Shown here in pieces: positions 1-8,017 of a stretch of 64,000 nucleotides of DNA (positions are counted from its first letter, which is position 1; every line of letters begins with the position of its first letter). A program made the position numbers and the translations under genes. The DNA is from Acuticoccus mangrovi (lineage in GTDB: Bacteria > Pseudomonadota > Alphaproteobacteria > Rhizobiales > Amorphaceae): the NCBI RefSeq assembly GCF_016411865.1, contig NZ_JAEKJA010000015.1:1-64000 (forward strand), in the 5' to 3' direction. Below the pieces are notes generated by a model that saw nothing but the letters and a program-made list of their open reading frames with translations, searched no databases and had not been told where the DNA came from.

Positions 1-28
1 TCAGTCGGCGACCGGGTCAGTTTTCCAG

Positions 29-295
29 CGGCGGCAACACCGCCCGCGGTCATCGCATCTCAACGGCAAGGTCGAACGGGTGCAACGGACCGCGCTGGAG
101 GAGTTCTGGCCGACGGTCGACCTCAAAGACCCGGAGCTCGAAGCGCGATCGGCGGAGTGGCAGAACGTCGACAACTGGGTGCGTCCGCACGGCAGCCTCG
201 GCGGCATCGCTCCCACCGGCAAGGACATCGCTGCGTCGTATGACCCGAACGCCGAGCCCATTCTGCCGCGCAACCACTGGTCAGCGCGACGCTGA
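29..295 (+). pseudogene. C-terminal fragment of an integrase-core (rve) transposase
   Basis: The open frame running to the stop at 293-295 contains a block HLNGKVERVQRTALEEFW at about 56-109, followed by a PHGSLGG motif. This is the typical end of a DDE integrase-core transposase of the IS481/IS3 kind: the last acidic catalytic region (KVER) and the RPHxxL tail. No start codon or upstream catalytic domain is present inside the window. Translation upstream of position 29 does not look like the family, so the piece is a 3' remnant, or the gene continues beyond the window edge in a rearranged form. It sits just before an IS110-type element, which suggests a hot spot for insertions. The family call is sound; the exact IS family is uncertain. 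Confidence 0.6.
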
Positions 296-409
296 CGATT
301 GAAACGATGTCAGCAGATCACACAGCTTGCCTCGCGTGCCGCTCGGCAGAAGCGGCGCGAGGCCCTCGAACTGCGCCTCGCTTAGCCATGAAGTGCTCTC
401 GGATCATGG

Positions 410-429
410 CGATCTCCCTTCGGAGATCG
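410..429. other. Short perfect hairpin upstream of the IS110 transposase
   Basis: CGATCTCC at 410-417 and GGAGATCG at 422-429 form an 8-bp stem with a 4-nt loop. It lies 116 bp before the transposase start, in the untranslated region where IS110 elements carry recombination-guide RNA sequence. Its role is not shown. The rest of 296-545 holds no gene. Confidence 0.3.
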
Positions 430-545
430 TGGAAGCAGATCCGCCTTTACCAATCGTGCTTATGAGCCATCGGGGAATTCGGGGCTGCTGATTGGTCGGC
501 TGGCGGCGACACTTCTGGGAGCGGATGCCTGGAAGGAGGGGAGCC

Positions 546-1553
546 ATGAGCCGATTTGCCGGATTGGACCTGTCGATGGAGACGACCGCGATCTGCGTCG
601 TCGACGACAAGAGCAGCAGGATCACCGCGGTGAAGGTGGAGAGCACGCCGGCGGCGATCGCCGAGGCGCTGTCGGATGCCGGCCCGATCGAGCGCGCAGT
701 GATCGAGACCGGGCGGATGGCGGCAGCGATCTGCCTCGGCCTCAGGGAGCTCGGCATCCCTGTCGTCTGCCTCGATGCGGTCCAGGCCCACCAGAGCCTG
801 AAGGCGATGAAGGCCAACAAGACCGATCCGGGTGACGCGGCGGGCCTGGCGCAGCTGGCACAGACCGGCTTTTACAAGGAGGTACACGTCAAATCGGCCC
901 CGGCCCAGGGCGTGCGGTCGGTGATCACGGCCCGCTCGCATCTCGTCGAGGCCCGCGTCAGGCTGGACAACACCATCCGCGGATTGTGCGTGGCGTTCGG
1001 CATCAAGGTCGGCCCCAGCCAGGGCAAGGACTTCGTCGCCCGCGCCGAGGCGGCGATCGGAGTGCCCGGCCTCGGCGAGGCGGTCGCATCGCTGCTTGGC
1101 GTGCGCGAACGGTTGGTTCGGGAGATCAAGCGGCTCGACCGTATGCTCGTCGTGTTCAGCCGCCGGTCGAGTGCCTGCCAGATCCTCATGGGCATTCCCG
1201 GTGTCGGGGTGCAGACCGCCGCAGCCTTCGCCGCAGCTATCGACGACGCCGGCCGCTTCAAACGCCCCCGCTCGGTCGGCGCCTCCTTCGGCCTCGTGCC
1301 GAAACGCCATCAATCCGGCGAGCTGGACTGGGTCGGCCGCATCACCAAGCAAGGCGACACCATGGTGCGCAAGCTCCTCTACGAGGCCGCCAACTCCATC
1401 CTCACCCGCAGTCGCCGGACCTTCGGGCTGAAGACGTGGTCGTTGAAGATCGCGCGACGGCGCGGGCTGAGGAAGGCCCGTGTCGCGCTGGCTCGTTGCC
1501 TCGGGGTGATCATGCACGCGATGCTGCGCGACGGCACCTTGTTCGAGGCGTGA
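546..1553 (+). CDS. IS110-family transposase (DEDD/Transposase_20)
   Basis: This 335-residue protein is an IS110-family transposase, which moves its element using a RuvC-like DEDD domain. The N-terminus carries GLDLSMETTAICVVDD with the first acidic residue. VIETG and the block NKTDPGDAAGLAQLA supply the remaining acidic positions. The C-terminal Transposase_20 domain contains LMGIPGVGVQTAAAFAAAI and GLVPKRHQSGE near residues 210-260, with the conserved serine expected shortly after. The ATG at 546 is preceded by GGAAGGAGGGG at 531-541, so it is preferred over an earlier in-frame start at 492. Length is normal for the family and no frameshift is seen, so it is probably functional. The element ends cannot be placed, because IS110 elements lack clear inverted repeats. 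Confidence 0.93.
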   Translation: MSRFAGLDLSMETTAICVVDDKSSRITAVKVESTPAAIAEALSDAGPIERAVIETGRMAAAICLGLRELGIPVVCLDAVQAHQSLKAMKANKTDPGDAAGLAQLAQTGFYKEVHVKSAPAQGVRSVITARSHLVEARVRLDNTIRGLCVAFGIKVGPSQGKDFVARAEAAIGVPGLGEAVASLLGVRERLVREIKRLDRMLVVFSRRSSACQILMGIPGVGVQTAAAFAAAIDDAGRFKRPRSVGASFGLVPKRHQSGELDWVGRITKQGDTMVRKLLYEAANSILTRSRRTFGLKTWSLKIARRRGLRKARVALARCLGVIMHAMLRDGTLFEA

Positions 1554-1994
1554 GAGCGCGTAGTCTGAGAGGGCCAGAGGGGTTCGGCGTTCGCCGACCC
1601 AATGACGGTGTCCCGAGAGGGGACGCAGGGACAGATGAGCTGCGAAGGTACCGGATAAGCCTGGTCTGCCAGAGCCCGCTTCGAGTCATTGCACCACCCG
1701 GCCTTGTGAGACCCGATAGCGCACGGCGTCCACCACCGCGCGGATCGTCAGTGCGGACAGATCAATGAAACCCTCGACGGCACACCGCAACCGCAGCGCA
1801 AATTACAGATCCTCAGCCTAAGCGCTCTTACGGTCTCCCGAACGTCGTGACGAGAGCAACGGACAGGCTGGCACTCGATGACCTCGGCAGTGGATGAGAG
1901 GGTCCCTCCGCAGCGCACCGGCCAATGTGTCTTGAGTTAGAATTTGCCTCCTTCTATATTAAAAATTCATGTGGATATCTGAGATTCCTGCGCA
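1554..1994. other. Intergenic region between the IS110 transposase and the sulfotransferase
   Basis: No convincing gene is seen. The first part should contain the 3' non-coding end of the IS110 element. GC content falls sharply after about 1920, marking the border of the AT-richer segment that carries the sulfotransferase. Confidence 0.5.
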
Positions 1995-2735
1995 ATGAGC
2001 ATGCCGACGAAGAACACCGCACTGGCAACAGACACGCCCCCGAAACCGACAGGTTACTCGCATACCTATTCTTTAAAATATGCGTCTTGTGTTTCTTGGC
2101 CGCGAAGCGGCCATCACCTCTTGGTGAGACTCCTCTCTGCTGCTTTCGGCGACAGTTTTCAATATTGCGAATATTACAAGGCTCAACAGGAGCCGGGCCA
2201 TGATTGCTGCGGCAGCTTTCCGTGCACCAAGCCGGGAATCTCGATGAGCAAGCAGCATGATTTTGATCTGAAACACGATCTTCCGAGAGACGCCCGTTTG
2301 ATCGTTCAATTTCGCAAGTTCCTTCCCGCGGTTGTCTCTGAATACGAACTTTACTGCAATAAACGCCCGGCTGAGCATGATACAAAGGCATCTTTTATCC
2401 GATATGCACGCGGCAGAGCAAAAGAATACCCTATCTTCATCCACAAATGGGTTCGGACTCCTCGGAGCAATCGCGTGGTCATCGACTATGACGATCTCAT
2501 GCAGTCACCGAGTGAACAGTTGAATCGCGTCGCCAAATTCTATGGAGTTGACCTAACCGCCGTGGATTTAGATGAAATCCTCAATTCCGCTCGACATATA
2601 AGCTTTAAAAGCGGCAAAGCGGCTGTGCACCAGGCAACCGGAGTCAAGAATCGGCGAGACTACAAAAATTTTCGTTATTATGATGAGAAATTATTTGGTC
2701 TCCTACAGAAAGAATCTGAGAATTACCCCGAATAA
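1995..2735 (+). CDS. Sulfotransferase-family protein (PAPS-binding motifs)
   Basis: This 246-residue protein probably transfers a sulfuryl group from PAPS to an unknown acceptor. Near residues 34-47 it has SWPRSGHHLLVRLL, which matches the 5'-phosphosulfate-binding loop (PRSGxxxL) of sulfotransferases. Near residues 160-180 VVIDYDDLMQSPSEQLNRVAKFYGV matches the 3'-phosphate-binding and following helix region. The usual C-terminal RKG loop is not obvious. No signal peptide is seen, so it is probably cytoplasmic. Base composition is much more AT-rich than the surrounding genes and it lies between an IS110 copy and decayed DNA, which fits horizontal acquisition. Related proteins often sulfate surface glycans, but no polysaccharide genes adjoin it, so the substrate is unknown. 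Confidence 0.75.
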   Translation: MSMPTKNTALATDTPPKPTGYSHTYSLKYASCVSWPRSGHHLLVRLLSAAFGDSFQYCEYYKAQQEPGHDCCGSFPCTKPGISMSKQHDFDLKHDLPRDARLIVQFRKFLPAVVSEYELYCNKRPAEHDTKASFIRYARGRAKEYPIFIHKWVRTPRSNRVVIDYDDLMQSPSEQLNRVAKFYGVDLTAVDLDEILNSARHISFKSGKAAVHQATGVKNRRDYKNFRYYDEKLFGLLQKESENYPE

Positions 2736-4133
2736 CAAATGACTGTTTATATCATCAGAATAAATTACGACTTGTAACTGCCTCGCCCATCGCAATGTGA
2801 CCTTGGTGGGGTGAGGATGCCGGAGTGCTTGGAGCACCGCACGAGCGCGGACATTGGTCGGAGACGACCCGTGACTGCACCGGGGCGTGTACCATCCAAG
2901 CGATGAGGCGGTGGGCGAGGTCACTGCTCTGTCGACGGACGTGGCGATCCGATCGACCGGATTTGACGTCACCTGCCGACCTGCTTCACCCACGCCGCCG
3001 TTGACACCGCCACCGACGGCAACGTGACCGCTCCATCCCCGATCATGGTCCAAACTTCGGAACCTCATCTCGTCGCTCGGCTTGAAACGAGCGCGAAAGG
3101 GCTAAAGCACGATCGCGCCGAGTGCCGCTCACTCGCCATTTGTTCAATTCGCCGTCGCAAGCCGCCGCGGTGCACGACGGTTTGCGCTCGGAATGGTCGC
3201 CGCGTCGATCAAGTCAGTCGCCACACCACAAGCGCTTCTCGCGATCGATTTGGATCTGCACGGCGGCCTCGCTGATCATCGCAAATGAAGGTGCCTCGCA
3301 AGATCACGATGGGGAGGTCGGTGGCTCAGACAACTCGAGTCGCTTCGCTCGCACTGATGCGCGAGACTGGGCGGATTTCACCCACGACGGGCTATCGACT
3401 TGATGTGCGGTGCCTCTTCGTCGCCCCTAAAGCAGGCACCGAGTGGTTCGATCGAAACGGATCGAGCCACTCGGCATATTCTCTGATAGATCGATTTTTC
3501 GAGACATTTGAGTGATTTAGGCTCAGACTCTCGAACCGAGAGGCGGGCCTCAAATGTCTCGGCCGATCCACGAGAGTGGTTGGATAAGGGCTTCAGCGTC
3601 GCCCCCCCCCCCCGGCACGGGGTGCCCCGCCCGCTCACACGCCTCGCCCCACCTACAGTCGGTAAACGTCGCATCTTGAAATAGGCGTGCTCGGCGGGTC
3701 GCTGCGATGCTGCGATCAACCAGACGGCATGATCGGTGCCGCCTGACGGGCGAAGGGACGTGACGGATCCCTATGTCCGGCAACCGGTTGAGCGCTCAAA
3801 AGCTTGTCAGGCATCTGTCGCATGGAGAAGCGGGCGATCCCCGGACCAGTCGTCGTCGAGCGGTCGACGGTGTCGTGGATGTGCTCCGGCGATTGCCGCC
3901 GGCGCGATATCCCTGCGACCTTCAGCCCACGGACAAGCGTCTGCGAAAACCTCGACAAATGGTCGACGCATTCGCCTCTGCCGAGTCTTCTTCCGAGGAG
4001 TCGCAGAGTAACATACTGAATCTCAAGGCTGATCTCCCATCCCCAACCGGTCGTGCCGACAGTCATGCGCTTGTTATGATATAACATTATTGCAGCGCTG
4101 GAGTTTGTCCGCACTTTGGGAAACGGAGACACC
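2736..4133. other. Gene-poor, decayed 1.4-kb region
   Basis: No reading frame here resembles a known protein family or keeps the codon pattern of neighbouring genes. The region holds a nested inverted repeat (3500-3561), a run of 12 C at 3602-3613 and fragments of changing composition. It looks like accumulated relic DNA between the mobile elements and the alkaline phosphatase gene. The phosphatase promoter should lie in its last 100-150 bases, but no clear -35/-10 pair stands out. Confidence 0.5.
3500..3561. repeat. Nested inverted repeat (13-bp outer arms, 6-bp inner hairpin)
   Basis: CGAGACATTTGAG at 3500-3512 is the exact reverse complement of CTCAAATGTCTCG at 3549-3561. Inside it, CTCTCG at 3528-3533 pairs with CGAGAG at 3537-3542 over a 3-nt loop. 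The transcript or single strand would form a long stem with an inner hairpin. There is no U-tract and no adjacent gene end, so a terminator is unlikely. A REP-like or relic transposon end is possible. Confidence 0.6.
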
Positions 4134-5570
4134 ATGCTGTCCTGCCAACGTCTTGCCCTGCTTCTGGGGGTTTCGGCCGCCCTCGTCCTGCCGGCCTCGG
4201 CGCAAGAGGCGCCCGCCAAGAACGTCATCCTGATGATCACCGACGGTGCCAGCATCGAGACCTGGCGCGCGGCGAGCTACTATCGCTTCGGCGCGCTCGG
4301 CCACGAGGTCTACGACGACTTCGACGTCAAGCTGTTCGCCTCGACCTACCCGCTGAACACCGAGCGCGAGCCGACGATGACCAACGAAGGCGCCGTGACC
4401 TTCGACCCGGCCGAGCTCTGGGCCGCGGTGCCGACCGAGACCGTCTACGAAGGCTCGCTCGGCGACTATCAGGGTTATTTCGTGGGCTATGACTATGCCC
4501 GCCACGACTATACCGACAGCGCGGCCGCCGGCACGGCGCTCGCGAGCGGCCAGAAGACCTACAACAACGCCCTCAACTGGTCGAACACCGACACGCAGCT
4601 GAAGCACATCGGCGAATATGCCGTCGAGAGCGGCCGCGCGCTCGGCTCGATCTCCTCGGTCCAGTGGAGCCACGCGACCCCCGCCGCCTTCCTCGGCCAC
4701 AACCGGAGCCGCAACAACTACGAGGCGCTCGGCCAGGAGATCATCGGCTCGGGTCTCGCCACCGTGGTGATGGGCACCGGCCACCCCTACTTCGACCAGA
4801 ACGGCGCGGCCGTCGCCGCGCCGGGCGACAAGGCGTTCCGCTATGTCGGTGGCCGCGAGGCCTGGGCGCGCCTTGCGAACGGCGAGACCGAGTACAAGCT
4901 CATCGAGAGCAAGGCGGACTTCGAGGCCCTCGCCGCCGGCACGCTCGACATGGGCGGCAAGGAAAAGCTCATCGGCACCGCCGAGAATGCCGCGACCCTC
5001 CAGTTCAACCGGCCGGGCGTCGCGATGGGCGACATGCTCGACAACGTGCCCGACCTCGCGACGATGACGCTCGGCGCCATCGCGCTGCTGTCGCAGGACG
5101 AGGACGGCTTCTTCCTGATGGTCGAGGGCGGCGCCGTCGACTGGGCCGCGCACGCCAACAACCTGCCGCGGATCATCGAAGAGCAGATCGACTTCAACGA
5201 AGCGGTCGAGGCGGTGGTCGCGTGGATCGAGGCGAAGAGCTCTTGGGACGAGACGCTCGTGATCATCACCACCGACCACGGCAACGGCCTGCTGCAGGGG
5301 CCGAACTCGGACGAGGTGGCCTATGCCCCGGTGATCAACCAGGGCGCGGGCGCGCTGCCGCTGGTGCGCTGGAACTCCGACACCCACACCCGCGAGCTGG
5401 TGCCGCTCTATGCGAAGGGTGCGGGCGCCGACTTCTTCCTCGACGCGGCGACGCCCGAGCCCGGCCTCGCGATCTACGACGTCGCCGAGGAGAGCCGGCA
5501 GTATGTCGACAACACCGACGTGTTCCGTGCCGCAATGCATGCCTTCGGCCTGACCGAAGACGCGCGTTAG
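4134..5570 (+). CDS. Secreted alkaline phosphatase (PhoA-type superfamily)
   Basis: This 478-residue periplasmic enzyme hydrolyses phosphate monoesters. Residues 1-23 form a signal peptide (hydrophobic core LALLLGVSAALVLPASA, then QEA). VILMITDG holds the first metal-binding aspartate (D37). YTDSAAAGTALASG contains the catalytic serine (S129) followed by the metal-site threonine. GGAVDWAAHANN and TTDHGNG supply the remaining aspartate and histidine ligands. The ATG at 4134 follows GGAG at 4125-4128 and begins the signal peptide directly, so an in-frame TTG at 4116 is rejected. A terminator follows the stop codon. All catalytic motifs are intact. Family members respond to phosphate starvation, but no Pho box could be confirmed here. 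Confidence 0.93.
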   Translation: MLSCQRLALLLGVSAALVLPASAQEAPAKNVILMITDGASIETWRAASYYRFGALGHEVYDDFDVKLFASTYPLNTEREPTMTNEGAVTFDPAELWAAVPTETVYEGSLGDYQGYFVGYDYARHDYTDSAAAGTALASGQKTYNNALNWSNTDTQLKHIGEYAVESGRALGSISSVQWSHATPAAFLGHNRSRNNYEALGQEIIGSGLATVVMGTGHPYFDQNGAAVAAPGDKAFRYVGGREAWARLANGETEYKLIESKADFEALAAGTLDMGGKEKLIGTAENAATLQFNRPGVAMGDMLDNVPDLATMTLGAIALLSQDEDGFFLMVEGGAVDWAAHANNLPRIIEEQIDFNEAVEAVVAWIEAKSSWDETLVIITTDHGNGLLQGPNSDEVAYAPVINQGAGALPLVRWNSDTHTRELVPLYAKGAGADFFLDAATPEPGLAIYDVAEESRQYVDNTDVFRAAMHAFGLTEDAR

Positions 5571-5581
5571 TCCATCCCTTC

Positions 5582-5613
5582 GGGGCGCCCGCCGACGAGC
5601 GGACGCCCCTTTT
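5582..5613 (+). terminator. Rho-independent terminator after the alkaline phosphatase gene
   Basis: GGGGCGCCCGC at 5582-5592 pairs with GCGGACGCCCC at 5599-5609 with one mismatch over a 6-nt loop, followed by TTTT at 5610-5613. It lies 11 bp after the stop codon and 17 bp before the next start, so the small secreted protein downstream depends on readthrough or its own promoter. Confidence 0.8.
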
Positions 5614-5629
5614 CTCGGGCACGTTTTCC

Positions 5630-6097
5630 ATGAAAATTCTGCAACGCCTCGCTCTCGCCGCGCTGCTCGGCGCCGTCGCGACACCCGCCTCGCACGCCTT
5701 CGATGCCGCGGCGCTGCCGCAGACGGCGAGCGGCCACGCCTACGCCGAGGTGCGCCGCGCCGTGCGCAAGGCCGATGCGCTCACGATCGAGCTGCGCTTC
5801 GTGACCGACGAGGCGGGCTATTCGGGCGAGGCGATCTACGCCGATCTCGACGAAGCGAGCCTCGGTGCGATCCACGTCGAGGCCGGCGGGCGGCGCTACG
5901 ATCTCGCCCGCGACGCGGCCGGCAAACCGCGGGCGCCGACCGCGCTGGAGCTCACGTTCAACTACGATCCGTCGAAGAACCCGCGCGTTGGGTCGTGGAA
6001 AGGGGTGTTCTCCGCCCCGCCCGGCGACGTCGTCGACGCGACCCTCTTCCTGCCGAACGTCGCCGTGATCGGGCCGTTCGCGATCTCCGATCACTGA
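5630..6097 (+). CDS. Small secreted protein of unknown function
   Basis: This 155-residue protein starts at ATG 5630 with a clear signal peptide (MKILQRLALAALLGAVATPASHA, cleavage before FDAAA). The mature part is mostly predicted beta-strand, with alternating hydrophobic residues (ADALTIELRFVTDE, ALELTFNYDP, ATLFLPNVAVIGPF). It contains no cysteine and no enzyme motif that I recognise. It follows the alkaline phosphatase gene on the same strand, separated by a terminator. An accessory periplasmic role beside the phosphatase is possible but unsupported. The next gene converges from the minus strand 34 bp away. Confidence 0.75.
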   Translation: MKILQRLALAALLGAVATPASHAFDAAALPQTASGHAYAEVRRAVRKADALTIELRFVTDEAGYSGEAIYADLDEASLGAIHVEAGGRRYDLARDAAGKPRAPTALELTFNYDPSKNPRVGSWKGVFSAPPGDVVDATLFLPNVAVIGPFAISDH

Positions 6098-6131
6098 TCG
6101 GGACGGATCGGCCGCCGCCCTCGGACGACCC

Positions 6132-6740
6132 CTACCCCGGTCGGACGAAGGCGGCGCGGGCGCGTTCGACCGCCTCGTGCACGGCGCAGTCCGGGACGTG
6201 GTCGTTGATGAGGCCCATCGCCTGCAGGAAGGCGTGAACGGTGGTGGGGCCGACGAAGCGCCAGCCGCGCCGCTTGAGGTCCTTCGACAGCGCGATCGAG
6301 GCGGGCGACGTCGAAGCGCTCTGCGGTGGCGCGCGGTCGGCGGCCTGCGGCTCGAAACCCCAGACATAGGCGGCGAGCGAGCCCTCCCGCCGCACCATCT
6401 CCTGCGCCCGTTTGGCGTTCTCGACGACGGCGGCGATCTTGCCGCGATGGCGCACGATGCCCTCGTCGGTAAGGAGGCGAGCGATGTCGGCCTCGGTGAA
6501 GCCGGCGACGGCGTCGATCTCGAAGCCGCGGAAGGCTCTGCGGAAATTCTCGCGCTTGGCGAGGATGGTGCGCCAGCTGAGGCCCGACTGGAAGGTTTCG
6601 AGGCACAGCTTTTCGAAGAGCCGACGATCGTCGCCGACGGGGAAGCCCCACTCGGTGTCGTGGTAGGCGAGGAACTCGGGCGCGGCGGCGCACCAGCGGC
6701 AGCGCGGCCGGCCGTCCGGCCCGGGGATCGTCGAACCCAT
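6132..6740 (-). CDS. tag: DNA-3-methyladenine glycosylase I
   Basis: This 202-residue cytoplasmic base-excision repair enzyme removes 3-methyladenine from alkylated DNA. It matches the TAG family along its length: RCRWCAAAPEFLAYHDTEWG at the N-terminus (zinc-binding Cys and His), CLETFQSGLSW with the active-site glutamate, then FVGPTTVHAFLQAMGLINDHVPDC, which supplies the second His and Cys of the zinc snap. Length is close to the usual 190-200 residues. It is the last gene of a TetR-YciI-Tag operon: its start lies 3 bp after the stop of the YciI-like gene, so translation is probably coupled. Placement behind a TetR repressor suggests induction by a chemical stress, which fits alkylation repair. 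Confidence 0.95.
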   Translation of the reverse strand: MGSTIPGPDGRPRCRWCAAAPEFLAYHDTEWGFPVGDDRRLFEKLCLETFQSGLSWRTILAKRENFRRAFRGFEIDAVAGFTEADIARLLTDEGIVRHRGKIAAVVENAKRAQEMVRREGSLAAYVWGFEPQAADRAPPQSASTSPASIALSKDLKRRGWRFVGPTTVHAFLQAMGLINDHVPDCAVHEAVERARAAFVRPG

Positions 6741-6743
6741 CGC

Positions 6744-7028
6744 TCAGGGCGCCAGGAACGCGAGCCGCGCGTCGGTGCGCCCCGGCGCGACCTCCAGGAT
6801 GTCGGCGACGACGACGCCCTGTGCGACGAAGGGGTCCTCGTCGACGCGCCGCTCGAGCGCGGCGCGTGAGGCCTCGTGGGCGAGGATCGCGCCGCCGATG
6901 CCCGGCAAGAGGCTGCCGACGAGGAGGAAGACGCCGTCGTCGAAGCCGCGCTCGATCCACGCCTTGTGCCCCTCCATGAGCGGGGGCGCCTTGGTTTTGT
7001 CGGCGAAGAGCAGGGTGATGATGAACAT
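6744..7028 (-). CDS. YciI-family protein
   Basis: This 94-residue protein matches the YciI-like fold. It begins MFIITLLFADKTKAPPLMEGHKAWIERG, where the conserved histidine follows the first helix, and continues with VGSLLPGIGGAILAHEASRAALERRVDEDPFV, matching the family's glycine-rich strand and the DPF motif. Family members are small dimeric, ferredoxin-like proteins sometimes proposed to act as enzymes on small phenolic or chlorinated compounds; the function is generally unproven. It lies 10 bp after the TetR gene and 3 bp before tag, so the three form one transcript. Confidence 0.85.
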   Translation of the reverse strand: MFIITLLFADKTKAPPLMEGHKAWIERGFDDGVFLLVGSLLPGIGGAILAHEASRAALERRVDEDPFVAQGVVVADILEVAPGRTDARLAFLAP

Positions 7029-7038
7029 GGGTGCTCCG

Positions 7039-7656
7039 TCAGGACGGCCGTTGGGGGGCGGTGGGGGTCGGCCGCGACGCCTCCCCGACCTCGGCGGCGA
7101 GCCACGCGGTGAGGGCCGCGACCTCGCGGTGGATGATGGCTTCGTCGTGGAAGGCGGTGGCGAGCGTCGCGATGCCCTGGCTGCGCATCAGGACGTGGAG
7201 GGCGAGGCTGTCGGCGTCGGCGGCGCGGCCGAGCGCCGCGAACTCCCCGGCGAGCCAGCCGCGGTAGGCGCCGAAGATCGCGGCGGCGTCGTCCTGGGCG
7301 GCATGGTCGAGCTTGGCGAGCTCCTCGCAGAGGGTGCCGACGGGACAGCCGTAGGCGATGATCTTCGCCCGGTTCATGACGAGGATGTCGATGAAGCGGC
7401 GGATGCGGGCGACGGGCGACGAGGCGCCCTCCTCCCATGCCGCGAGCATCGCCTCGGTGGACGCGAGGCGGCGGGCGATGACGGCGCCGAGAAGCTCGTC
7501 CTTGGTCTTGAAGTGGTAGTAGAAGTTGCCGCGCGAGAGCCCCACCGCCGCGGCGATGTCGGCGAAGGAGGTGGCCGCGTAGCCGTTTTCGTAGAAGAGC
7601 CGGTCGGCCGCCTCGACGATGTGTTCGCGGGTGTCCGTCGCGCCCATGGTCCTCAC
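7039..7656 (-). CDS. TetR/AcrR-family transcriptional repressor
   Basis: This 205-residue protein has the N-terminal TetR helix-turn-helix: TREHIVEAADRLFYENGYAATSFADIAAAVGLSRGNFYYHFKTKDELL at about residues 8-55. The C-terminal half is an all-alpha ligand-binding domain with one cysteine in YGCPVGTLCEEL and another close by, which might allow thiol-based sensing as in some electrophile-responsive relatives. An alternative start is the second methionine at 7647. A strong palindrome lies between promoter-like hexamers 85-110 bp upstream, which fits autoregulation. It heads the operon with the YciI-like gene and tag. Confidence 0.9.
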   Translation of the reverse strand: MRTMGATDTREHIVEAADRLFYENGYAATSFADIAAAVGLSRGNFYYHFKTKDELLGAVIARRLASTEAMLAAWEEGASSPVARIRRFIDILVMNRAKIIAYGCPVGTLCEELAKLDHAAQDDAAAIFGAYRGWLAGEFAALGRAADADSLALHVLMRSQGIATLATAFHDEAIIHREVAALTAWLAAEVGEASRPTPTAPQRPS

Positions 7657-7710
7657 CCTCGCTCCGGTGACGCTCGTGACGGCGGGGCGGCTCGCGGCGT
7701 GGTCGCCGAG

Positions 7711-7766
7711 CCCTCTAGGTCAAGCGTCCTACGAAGCTCTTTAGGTCGAGTGACCTAGAGGGTCAA
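7711..7766 (-). promoter_or_regulatory. Promoter with TetR operator between -35 and -10
   Basis: On the minus strand TTGACC (7761-7766) and TAAAGA (7738-7743) are separated by 17 bp. Between and across them lies TAGGTC-GAGT-GACCTA (7742-7757), a 6-4-6 palindrome of the kind bound by TetR dimers. A second, wider repeat pairs CCCTCTAGGTCA (7711-7722) with TGACCTAGAGGG (7751-7762), giving a further half-site downstream. The layout predicts that bound repressor blocks RNA polymerase at the tetR-yciI-tag promoter. Confidence 0.7.
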
Positions 7767-7901
7767 GTGCCGTCGGCGGCTTGCGACGCTCGCGGGCGAC
7801 GCTTCGAGGTGGTGTGCGGGACGGCGGGGTCGCGTCGTTCGGATCTGCTGCGGGCGCATCATGAGGTGGCGCGACGCGGGGCACGTCTTGCGGCGAGACG
7901 C

Positions 7902-7980
7902 CGCCCGGTGCGTCGTGGGCGGGACGTCGCCCGATGCGTCGTGGGGCGGAGCGTCGCCCGGTGCGTCGTGGGCGGAGCGT
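7902..7980. repeat. Three tandem copies of a 26-27-bp unit
   Basis: Units start at 7902, 7928 and 7955, each beginning CGCCCGRTGCGTCGTGGG and ending in GGAGCGT or GGACGT; a partial fourth begins at 7981. They lie in the untranslated DNA between the TetR promoter and the 3' end of an SDR gene. No coding function is apparent; slippage expansion of GC-rich spacer is the simplest explanation. Confidence 0.75.
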
Positions 7981-8017
7981 CGCCGGGCGGCGATGCCCGG
8001 GCGCTCCGCCCGTCCGG

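Noticed and set aside
3602-3613. Run of 12 C, possible phase-variable tract
   Set aside because: It lies in no recognisable gene or promoter, so a phase-variation role cannot be supported; length may also be a sequencing uncertainty.
4074-5684. Long open frame on the minus strand opposite alkaline phosphatase
   Set aside because: It is the mirror of a GC-rich gene with all catalytic motifs on the plus strand; the minus translation is Arg/Gly/Val-rich with no family pattern.
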